This document shows, piece by piece, positions 1-6,099 of a stretch of DNA of 8,503 nt. Source of the stretch: Bog-159 sp049514955. Lineage in GTDB: Bacteria; Acidobacteriota; Terriglobia; Bryobacterales; Bryobacteraceae. The notes beneath the pieces are model-generated. The model ran no database searches and had not been told where the DNA came from. It saw only the letters and a list, made by a program, of their open reading frames with translations. How positions within the stretch are numbered: the stretch's first letter is position 1; the number at the start of each line of letters is the position of its first letter. The stretch lies in the NCBI GenBank assembly GCA_049514955.1, contig JBEKUO010000304.1, positions 1 through 8,503 on the forward strand, read 5' to 3'. Made by a program: the position numbers and the translations under genes.

Positions 1-959
1 CCTTCCGGCTCTGGATCTCCCCACCCTTCGCCTTCGAACTGTCGTGCATTCCCACCCCTCCGAAAATCCAGCACGTCACCGGGCGAATAAGTCGTTGCGT
101 CGAGTCGCAGCGTGTGGAGCGCCAACCCAACCTTTCGCGTATCCATGGATAGCCCGAAATCGGCGGGCGACCGCGGATCGTGGTTGATGAATTCGATACG
201 CACCGTTCGCGAACGGATCAGCCCGGCCGGCAACCGTACCTGCTTTCGTATGACAGGTTCCCGGCCGTCAACAGACAACTGCGCGGCGACGTGCCCGTTT
301 ACCACCAGTGTGTCGTCAAAGCGGCTCCGTTGTGGTGGCGTAAAAGCATGTGCTTCAAGCGAAAGGAGCAGATCGCTGGTTGGCGCCGCAGGCAACTGGA
401 GCGCCAACACGGAATGGCGCCCGACCGTCCATGAGCCTCCCGGCTCTGGTTCGCCCCATCCCTCGCCTTCGAAGTATTGTGCATTCCCGCCCCTCCTGAA
501 ATCCAGTGCTTCGCCGAGCGAATAAGTTGTTGCGTCGAGTCGCAGCGTATGGAGCGCCAGCCCAACCTTTCTTGTATCCGCGGATAGGCCGAAATCGGCG
601 GGCGACCGCGGATCGTGGTTGATGAACTCGATACGGACCACTCGGAAGCGGATCAGCTCGGCTGGCAACCGCACCTGCCTTTGTATGGTGGGTTCCTGGT
701 CCGTAATCTTCCACTGAGCCGCAACGCGTCCGTTTACCACCAGTGTGTCGTCAAAGCGACTCCGTTGTGTCGGGGTAAAGGAGTGTGCCTCGAGCGAAAG
801 CACCAGATCCCCAGTCGGCGCTGTGGGCAGTTGCAACACCAATAGGGAATGCCCCCCGATCGTCCATGAGCCTCCCGGTTCCGGATCGCCCCATCCTTCG
901 CCTTCGAAGTGTAGTGCATTTCCGCCCTCGCGAAAATCCAGCACTTCGCCGGGGGAATA
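1..959 (-). repeat. Tandem 435-bp coding repeats, 2 full copies plus a cut third
   Basis: The landmark AATAA on the plus strand recurs at 86, 521 and 956, giving an exact 435-bp (145-codon) period. Copy 1 spans codons 574-718, copy 2 spans codons 719-863, and copy 3 begins at codon 864 and leaves the window. Copies 1 and 2 match at about 116 of 145 residues by my count. The longest divergent patch is around the sequence after VAAQ (copy 1 WKITDQ, copy 2 LSVDGR). Conserved points include the EGEGWG motif, RSRFDDTLVVNG, FINHDPRSPADFGLS and TRKVGLALHTL. The repeats stay in frame and are separate domains of the membrane protein, not a mobile element. Confidence 0.5.
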
Positions 960-2678
960 AGCGTTCTTCAGATCGAGGTGTGTCGTCCAGGACCCGTTCC
1001 GCAAATCCAGCCCGCATAGCCCTTGCTCAATGTGCTTGACCAAAACCCATTTCCGCACGTGATCGATATACTGTTTGTCGAACATCAGCAGGTTCCAGTC
1101 CGCAGGAAACCAACCGCTGTATCCATTGATGGTGGGAAGGTCCATTTCCCGCGCGACCAACATTGCGTCAATCTGATTTACGAAGAACAGACGATCTGCC
1201 TGGGCAGGCGCCGTAAAGAAAAAAGATGAGCACGCATCTGGCGGGCGCTTGATCTGGGCCAGAATGGTGCGCTCAGCCGCGCGATCGATTGCGTGGGTAG
1301 GCTCAACATTAATCTGCTCCGCGACCAGCAGGACTGCGAGACCCCAGAAGACCACGCGCTGCATGCTGCTGCGGCGATATCGTAACTGTTCGAGGATGAG
1401 ACAGGCCGAGAGCACCAGCAACACGTTCAGCACAATATTGAACCGGACCGGAACACGAATCGCCGAGCCGCCCGGAAACGCCTTGAAGACCAGCCACCAT
1501 AACGACCACTTACCCACGCGGATCGATAAGAGCCAGAGGCCCAGAAAGGAAGCGCTGAATATGACTATCAACAACTGTGCCTTGTGCCCAGCGGAATAAG
1601 CCAGTTTCTTCCCCAACAATTTCATGAGGCTCACGGCTCCCCCGCATATCGTCAAGAGCAGGATCACAGGCGGCCAGCCCACTATCCTCTCCCCAGCCCC
1701 AAATGGGTGCCTCTCCGACCGGGCCAGAACCGGTGCCAATACGTGGCTCCACATCCAGTTCCCGGAGCCGACATTAAGCACGTCCATGGGTTCGCCGCTG
1801 TACTGCAAGCTCTCCCAGAACGTCCTTCCTCCCGTGTTTCTAAATGTCGGAACGTACGTGGCCAGGAAGGGAACCATGGCAACGATAAAGACGAGTGCAG
1901 CAACGCCCAACAACCAACGCCTGGCAAAAGCATCCTGAAGCCATTCAGATATGGGAGAAACGCTCCTCTGTTCAACGGCCCGGGCGAGCGCCGTAATCGT
2001 CATGCAGCCCGCGGCAGCCAGGATCGTGAACCAACCAATATAGAAAGAGGTGAACAAAACCAGCGCCGTCAATATGCCGCATGCCACACCATACGCGTGC
2101 GCTATCCGGACGCGCCCACGTCCATATTCGCGCCAAGCCGAGCAGGCAAGCGCCGCGAGCAGCGGTGTGAAGACGACTGTGGAGAGCTGGGAGTGCTGCA
2201 TGGAAACGAAGTACAGATTGGACAGAGTGAACAACACCGACCCGACGAGCGCCACCTGACGGCTGATCCCCGCCACCGATCTAAGGAGCCATAACATCGA
2301 GAAGAAACCGATCGCTTTGAAAACCATGAACGATATTTCGAAAGCCAGGTAATAGTCGAGCCCGGTGGAACGGCCGATGATGTATGGCAGAGACATGAGG
2401 AACAGCGACTCGCTGTAACCGAGGACGCCTCGTTCCGGCCAGAAGAAGTTGGGCGAAGTGAAGGGCGCTTTTCCGTGGGTCGCCATCCGCCAGTGTTCCA
2501 GAATGGCGATGATAAATCGGTTGTCACCCACATCACCAGCGATCAGGTTGAAGGCGGACTGGAAGAAAGGGCGGAAGAAAACGATTAACGTAAGCAGGCA
2601 AATCAGGACTGCGAGAATCAGGAAGCGCCTGGCTGTTGAGTTTTTTTCAGACGCAGTCGGAACTGTTCCGGGTCGCAT
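1..2678 (-). CDS. Multi-pass membrane GT-C/YfhO-like protein with tandem C-terminal beta-type repeats (partial, 3' end outside window)
   Basis: The frame is open without a stop from the ATG at 2678 to the window edge, 892 complete codons, so the C-terminus is missing. The start is supported by AAGG 8 nt upstream (2687-2690). An in-frame ATG at 2741 has no such site. Residues about 18-36 form the first membrane helix. They are followed by an acidic loop AGDVGDNRF (D49, D52) and LEHW at 60-63, the arrangement typical of GT-C enzymes, which use lipid-phosphate sugars on the outer membrane face. About ten more hydrophobic segments follow up to residue 455. A soluble stretch (about 456-573) leads into 145-residue domains starting at Y574, Y719 and Y864. 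They contain GEGWG, SWT, VVNG and DTRKVGLAL motifs, like beta-rich tails of bacterial membrane glycosyltransferases (possibly DUF7024, from memory). A sugar transferase or polysaccharide-handling role is inference. The acceptor and donor are unknown. Confidence 0.5.
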   Translation of the reverse strand, partial: MRPGTVPTASEKNSTARRFLILAVLICLLTLIVFFRPFFQSAFNLIAGDVGDNRFIIAILEHWRMATHGKAPFTSPNFFWPERGVLGYSESLFLMSLPYIIGRSTGLDYYLAFEISFMVFKAIGFFSMLWLLRSVAGISRQVALVGSVLFTLSNLYFVSMQHSQLSTVVFTPLLAALACSAWREYGRGRVRIAHAYGVACGILTALVLFTSFYIGWFTILAAAGCMTITALARAVEQRSVSPISEWLQDAFARRWLLGVAALVFIVAMVPFLATYVPTFRNTGGRTFWESLQYSGEPMDVLNVGSGNWMWSHVLAPVLARSERHPFGAGERIVGWPPVILLLTICGGAVSLMKLLGKKLAYSAGHKAQLLIVIFSASFLGLWLLSIRVGKWSLWWLVFKAFPGGSAIRVPVRFNIVLNVLLVLSACLILEQLRYRRSSMQRVVFWGLAVLLVAEQINVEPTHAIDRAAERTILAQIKRPPDACSSFFFTAPAQADRLFFVNQIDAMLVAREMDLPTINGYSGWFPADWNLLMFDKQYIDHVRKWVLVKHIEQGLCGLDLRNGSWTTHLDLKNAYSPGEVLDFREGGNALHFEGEGWGDPEPGGSWTIGGHSLLVLQLPTAPTGDLVLSLEAHSFTPTQRSRFDDTLVVNGRVAAQWKITDQEPTIQRQVRLPAELIRFRVVRIEFINHDPRSPADFGLSADTRKVGLALHTLRLDATTYSLGEALDFRRGGNAQYFEGEGWGEPEPGGSWTVGRHSVLALQLPAAPTSDLLLSLEAHAFTPPQRSRFDDTLVVNGHVAAQLSVDGREPVIRKQVRLPAGLIRSRTVRIEFINHDPRSPADFGLSMDTRKVGLALHTLRLDATTYSPGDVLDFRRGGNARQFEGEGWGDPEPE

Positions 2679-2686
2679 ATGTTGGA

Positions 2687-2690
2687 CCTT
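2687..2690 (-). promoter_or_regulatory. Ribosome binding site for the membrane protein gene
   Basis: On the minus strand AAGG lies 8 nt before the ATG at 2678. It is the only purine-rich site near a start in this frame and decides 2678 over the in-frame ATG at 2741. Confidence 0.5.
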
Positions 2691-2743
2691 ATGCAATGCC
2701 GTAGTGGAGATCGACAGCACGCCGCCTTTGCACCATATCATGA

Positions 2744-3085
2744 ATCACGAGATCACATGTTGGACGGGACTATCGGGACTATGTTGTGACCGATCCAGAT
2801 CTTTTTCGTCCGGTGGAAGTGAATCTCCTGCTCGGCGATGCCACAGAGGCGGAGATGAACCTCGGATGGAAGCCGAACATCACTTTTGAAGCCTTGGTCC
2901 GTGAGATGGTCGATGCGGATTGCCGCGCCAGCGGAATCGAGTTGCGGCGTCCGGCGGTACGGCGCGCCCAACGCAGCCAAGCCTTGTGCGGGTTCTGTAG
3001 GCTATTCTATGGGGGTGGGGAACGAACTCTTCCTACAAATTCAGCAGGAAATGGAGCGGGCATACCGGCCGCGGGACGAGCCTAG
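2744..3085 (+). pseudogene. gmd: 5'-truncated remnant of GDP-mannose 4,6-dehydratase (C-terminal end only)
   Basis: Translation in this frame gives SHVGRDYRDYVV, then DPDLFRPVEVNLLLGD, then LGWKPNITFEALVREMVDAD. This matches the well-known C-terminal signature of Gmd (hVGLD..dYV..DPr.fRP.EV.LL.GD..kA...LGW.P..sFe.LV..MVdaD). Gmd converts GDP-mannose to GDP-4-keto-6-deoxymannose, the precursor of GDP-rhamnose, GDP-fucose and GDP-perosamine. Only about 60 of the usual 320-350 residues remain. The Rossmann fold and the catalytic S/T-YxxxK part are absent, and an in-frame TGA at 2741 closes the frame upstream. Homology fades after about 2923, although the frame stays open to the TAG at 3083-3085, running 77 bp into the methyltransferase gene. 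A GTG at 2786 has no ribosome binding site, so a functional product is very unlikely. It appears to be the scar of a deletion or recombination that joined the divergent membrane-protein gene to this operon. Confidence 0.5.
2999..3001 (+). promoter_or_regulatory. Weak ribosome binding site supporting the methyltransferase start at 3009
   Basis: AGG lies 7 nt before the ATG at 3009. The frame is open further upstream to an ATG at 2886. Those 41 extra codons overlap the gmd remnant in another frame and read as arginine- and proline-rich filler, so 3009 is preferred. Confidence 0.5.
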
Positions 3086-4874
3086 CAGCCCCGCACCGGT
3101 CGACACCGCTGAGCCATCCTTGATGGAACTGGCAGGAGTTCGCTCCGCTGTAGCGGCGCTTTATTCCAGCTATGCGGTGGTGGGGCAGATGCCGCCGGAG
3201 CCGCCGACTCTTCGCGGCCGTATGAGCGCCAATCTGGTTAAGGCCGTACGCCGCATGCTGTTCTGGTACAGCCCGCAAATCGTACTTTTCCAGTATTCAG
3301 CCGTACGCGCGTTCGAGGAGCAAGCGAAAAATCTGGAAGGCACCGGCCGCCGCCTGCGAGAGTTCAGGCGCCGCGAGGAAGAGGCGCGGGATGCTCTTGG
3401 GTTGCGTATCCAGCAACTGGAGAGCGAGCTTGGCGAGGAGCGTGCCCACAACAACAGGCTCCGCGCGGAGTGGCATGATCTGCAGACCTCCGTAGCCGCT
3501 ACCGCATCACGCGCGGAGGCTTTGCAGCGGCAGCTCGAAACCGAGATTGCCGCACGGGATGCCCTCACGGATCGTATTGCGGGTCTCCAAACCGCATACG
3601 AAGATGCGCGGGAAACGGAGAGAACCGCCAGACAGGGCCTGGCCGCCCAACTGGAAGCCGAGGCGGACGCGAGGGAGTCTTTGGCCGCCCAACTGGAAGC
3701 CGAGGCGCATGCGAGGGAGTCCCTGGCCGCCCAACTGGAGGCCGAGGCGCATGCGAGGGAGTCCCTGGCCGCCCGACTGGAAGCCGAGGCGCATGCGAGG
3801 GAGTCCCTGGCCGCCCGACTGGAAACCGAGGTGCACGCCAGAGAGTCCCTGGCCGCCCGACTGGAAACCGAGGTGCACGCCGGAGAGTCCCTGGCCGCCC
3901 GACTGGAAACCGAGGTGCACGCCAGAGAGTCCCTGGCCGCCCGACTGGAGACCGAGGTGCACGCTAGAGAGTCCCTGGCCGTCCGACTGGAGACCGAGGC
4001 GCGCGCCAGAGAGTCCCTGGCCGCGCAAGTGGACTCCCTGCGGGCACAGGTGTTCCCGCGTCTGGAGCGCGAGGTGCTCCGTCTGAAACCGCTGCAGATC
4101 GCGCAAGACCGGCGCATTTCAGTACTTCTGGAGGAAGCGCGCAAGAGGTGGCCGGAGCCTTTCGATGCGACTCAGATGTGCCGGCTATGCGGAGAAGAGC
4201 GGCACGACATCGACGCGTTCTATGCGGCGCTCGAAGATGAGTTCCGCGGCAGCCGCGAAGAAATCAAAGAACGGCTGACTGTCTATCTGCCCAAGTTGAT
4301 GGAGTCCGGAATGGGAAGCCAATCCATGCCGATTCTGGACGCCGGGTGCGGCCGCGGCGAATGGCTGGAACTGCTGCGAGACCGCCATTTCGAGGCCACC
4401 GGTATCGATTTGAACCGGGTGAATATCGCGATGTGTCGGGAACGCGGGCTTCCGGCCCAGGAAGCGGAGGCCGTGGCTTATCTGCAAAGCCTTCCGGACG
4501 CGTCCTTAGGTATGGTGACGGCGTTCCACTTGATCGAGCACTTGCCATTGCGGCAGTTGCTCGGTTTGCTGGATGCCGTAGTGCGCACGCTCAAGCCTGG
4601 CGGCCTAGCCATTTTTGAGACTCCCAACCCGAACAACGTCTGGGTCGGCACGCGAAGCTTCTACCTGGACCCTACGCATCACCACCCCATCCCGCCGCAA
4701 CTCGGCCAGTTTCTTGCCGAGTCCCGTGGTTTGCGGCGTGTGGAGATTATGGAGCTACACCCATGGCCCGAAGCGCATCGTGTCGACACGCACACGGATG
4801 GCGAGGTGGCGGAACGTTTCAACGAATATTTTTACGGACCGCAGGATTACGCCATAATCGGATGGAAAGTCTGA
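3009..4874 (+). CDS. Coiled-coil class I SAM-dependent methyltransferase of a polysaccharide cluster
   Basis: A 621-aa protein. N-terminal region (about 35-110): an amphipathic segment with RRMLFWYSPQI, seen in related polysaccharide-locus methyltransferases and possibly membrane-associating. Residues about 110-360: almost uninterrupted charged, Ala/Leu-rich helix predicted as coiled coil, with nine 14-residue units at 211-336. Then a CxxC and a FYAALEDEFRGSREEIKERL segment, and a Rossmann methyltransferase domain: motif I LDAGCGRGEW (443-452), acidic GIDLN (465-469, D467 for the SAM ribose), HLIEHL (507-512), LKPGG (528-532), ETPNPNN (537-543) and DPTHHHP (554-560). The family methylates sugars or caps glycan chains. 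WbdD of E. coli O9a is a functional analogue in which a coiled coil measures chain length, but there the catalytic domains precede the coil. No kinase domain is visible here. Substrate and chain-terminating activity are inference; the methyltransferase call is firm. Confidence 0.5.
   Translation: MGVGNELFLQIQQEMERAYRPRDEPSSPAPVDTAEPSLMELAGVRSAVAALYSSYAVVGQMPPEPPTLRGRMSANLVKAVRRMLFWYSPQIVLFQYSAVRAFEEQAKNLEGTGRRLREFRRREEEARDALGLRIQQLESELGEERAHNNRLRAEWHDLQTSVAATASRAEALQRQLETEIAARDALTDRIAGLQTAYEDARETERTARQGLAAQLEAEADARESLAAQLEAEAHARESLAAQLEAEAHARESLAARLEAEAHARESLAARLETEVHARESLAARLETEVHAGESLAARLETEVHARESLAARLETEVHARESLAVRLETEARARESLAAQVDSLRAQVFPRLEREVLRLKPLQIAQDRRISVLLEEARKRWPEPFDATQMCRLCGEERHDIDAFYAALEDEFRGSREEIKERLTVYLPKLMESGMGSQSMPILDAGCGRGEWLELLRDRHFEATGIDLNRVNIAMCRERGLPAQEAEAVAYLQSLPDASLGMVTAFHLIEHLPLRQLLGLLDAVVRTLKPGGLAIFETPNPNNVWVGTRSFYLDPTHHHPIPPQLGQFLAESRGLRRVEIMELHPWPEAHRVDTHTDGEVAERFNEYFYGPQDYAIIGWKV
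3639..4016 (+). repeat. Nine tandem 42-bp repeats encoding a 14-residue coiled-coil unit
   Basis: Units start at 3639, 3681, 3723, 3765, 3807, 3849, 3891, 3933 and 3975, and a decayed tenth begins at 4017. The consensus peptide is LAARLETEVHARES with Leu at positions 1 and 5. Units 1-4 carry EAEA, units 5-8 carry ETEV, and unit 9 is ETEA. Units 5 and 7 are identical at DNA level, and unit 6 differs from them by one base, placing Gly at residue 292. A degenerate ancestral-looking unit (LQRQLETEIAARDA) lies at 3522-3563. Each unit is exactly two heptads long, so copy-number changes keep both the reading frame and the coil register. Confidence 0.5.
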
Positions 4875-4886
4875 GCGCGGATCATC

Positions 4887-4891
4887 GGAGG
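4887..4891 (+). promoter_or_regulatory. Strong ribosome binding site for the small ORF
   Basis: GGAGG is followed 6 nt later by the ATG at 4898. It is the best Shine-Dalgarno site in the window. It favours this start over the in-frame ATG at 4862, which overlaps the end of the methyltransferase gene. Confidence 0.5.
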
Positions 4892-4897
4892 CCGTGG

Positions 4898-5035
4898 ATG
4901 GACTTGAACCGACCCCCAAAGACCTGGAATGAACTTGGCAACCCGGACCCGGTGACCATCGTGCTGGCTGTGGCGCCGGACGGTTCCGCGGGCCCGGAGT
5001 GGAGAGACTTCCAGTATTTCGCCACAAAGCTCTAA
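4898..5035 (+). CDS. Small 45-aa ORF of unknown function between methyltransferase and glycosyltransferase genes
   Basis: The frame runs from the ATG at 4898, behind a GGAGG site, to a TAA at 5033-5035 whose last A is the first base of the next start (TAATG). The peptide is Pro/Asp/Trp-containing with the patches TWNELGNPDP, TIVLAVAPDG and FQYFATKL. It has no signal peptide and only a short hydrophobic stretch (TIVLAVA). It is not recognised. The GNPDP to YFATK pattern weakly recalls the N-terminus of some SAM methyltransferases and may be a remnant of a larger gene cut just upstream of the glycosyltransferases. Alternatively it is a leader-type ORF that keeps ribosomes moving into the next gene, which lacks a clear ribosome binding site. 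Translation is plausible, function unknown. Confidence 0.5.
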   Translation: MDLNRPPKTWNELGNPDPVTIVLAVAPDGSAGPEWRDFQYFATKL

Positions 5036-6099
5036 TGCCTAAGAATCATGCTCTGCGGATCCTAATTGCAACGGTCAGGGTTCCGTTCGTCAACGGCGGC
5101 GCCGAGATCCTCGCCGAGGGTTTACGCCGCGTGCTGATCGAGGCTGGGCATCGAGCCGAAATTGTGGCCATCCCGTTCAAGTGGTATCCACCGGAGCGCA
5201 TCCTCGACCAGATGCTGGCCTGCCGGCTCCTCGATCTGAGCGAAACATTCGAGGTTCCCGTCGATCGTCTGATCGGGCTGAAATTCCCCGCTTACATGAT
5301 TCCGCATCAGCGCAAAGTGATCTGGATGCTCCATCAACACCGCCAGGCGTACGATTTATGGCAACATCCGCTCAGCGATTTGCACACGTATGCAAACGGG
5401 AGTGAGGTGCGAGCGGCCATTCATCGTGCAGACACCGAACTGATTCCGCAGGCCCAGGGCATTTTCACGATTTCGCGCAACGTTGCCCTACGCATGAAAA
5501 GCCATTGCGGCGTCAATGCCATTCCGCTCTACCATCCTCCACAGGATGCCGCCCTGTTCTATACCCGCCCCGCGGAAAATTTTCTTTATTTCCCAAGCCG
5601 CATCAATCCACTAAAAAGGCAGGAGCTTGTGTTGCAGGCCTTGGCGCAAACCCGCGCGCCAGTAAGAGTGTACTTTTCCGGATCTGCGACTGAAGCGGCT
5701 TTCGAGCGGAAGTGCATCACCCTTGCACAGAAGGGCGGCTGCGCGGACCGAGTACAATGGTTGGGTTCGGTATCCGAGGAGCAAAAGCGCGATCTTTACG
5801 CACGTAGCTTGGGAGTGCTCTTTCCGCCCGTCGATGAAGACTATGGCTATGTCACCTTGGAAGGTATGCTGGCCCAAAAACCGGTAATCACCTGTACCGA
5901 TTCGGGCGGCCCTCTGGAGTTCGTCGTGGACCAACGGACCGGTGTCATCGCGGAACCCAAGCCGGAAGCCCTGGCGGCGGCCATGGACCGTTTATGGGGC
6001 GACCGTGAACGGGCCAGGCAGTGGGGCGAGGCGGGCCGTCAGCGTTACGATGACCTGCACATCCACTGGGATAATGTTCTTGAGAAGCTGCTGCAATGA
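5035..6099 (+). CDS. GT4-type glycosyltransferase, first of a tandem pair
   Basis: A 354-aa GT-B fold enzyme, normal length for a compact GT4 member. The N-terminal Rossmann half has the nucleotide-sugar glycosyltransferase loop VPFVNGGAEIL (16-26) and a conserved IPFKWYPPERI block. The donor half begins near FPSRI (186-190) followed by KR (194-195), which normally contacts the donor diphosphate. It then has WLGSVSEEQK and the E-x7-E motif EDYGYVTLE (E268, E276), followed by DSGGPLEF. It should transfer a sugar from a nucleotide donor to a lipid-linked or protein-linked glycan in the cytoplasm; donor and linkage cannot be read from the sequence. The start at 5035 overlaps the small ORF stop (TAATG) and is preferred to an ATG at 4999. 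There is only a poor ribosome binding site, consistent with coupling. It is a close paralogue of the next gene. Confidence 0.5.
   Translation: MPKNHALRILIATVRVPFVNGGAEILAEGLRRVLIEAGHRAEIVAIPFKWYPPERILDQMLACRLLDLSETFEVPVDRLIGLKFPAYMIPHQRKVIWMLHQHRQAYDLWQHPLSDLHTYANGSEVRAAIHRADTELIPQAQGIFTISRNVALRMKSHCGVNAIPLYHPPQDAALFYTRPAENFLYFPSRINPLKRQELVLQALAQTRAPVRVYFSGSATEAAFERKCITLAQKGGCADRVQWLGSVSEEQKRDLYARSLGVLFPPVDEDYGYVTLEGMLAQKPVITCTDSGGPLEFVVDQRTGVIAEPKPEALAAAMDRLWGDRERARQWGEAGRQRYDDLHIHWDNVLEKLLQ

Noticed and set aside
2641..2648. Run of seven T (A AAA AAC on the minus strand at codons 11-13 of the membrane protein), resembling a slippery frameshift or phase-variation tract.
   Set aside because: The tract is short, the zero frame is intact for 892 codons, the alternative frame ends soon after, and no stimulatory stem was seen.
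2739..2760. GTGAT direct repeat on the minus strand resembling half of a CRP-type operator.
   Set aside because: The two halves do not form the TGTGA-N6-TCACA palindrome.
2735..2785. Possible promoter elements (TATCAT near 2735, TTGGAC at 2760 with TATGTT at 2780).
   Set aside because: Spacing between the best -35-like and -10-like hexamers is 14 nt, too short for a sigma-70 promoter, and they lie within the gmd remnant.
2886..3008. Upstream extension of the methyltransferase gene to the ATG at 2886.
   Set aside because: The 41 codons overlap the gmd remnant in another frame and show no family similarity; the ATG at 3009 has a plausible AGG site and starts an acceptable N-terminus.
3170..4144. 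Long open frames antisense to and in other frames of the coiled-coil gene (up to 324 codons).
   Set aside because: They arise because a stop-free, GC-rich 42-bp repeat keeps several frames open. They encode monotonous Ser/Arg or Pro/Trp repeats, while the methyltransferase frame has recognised motifs on both sides of the array.
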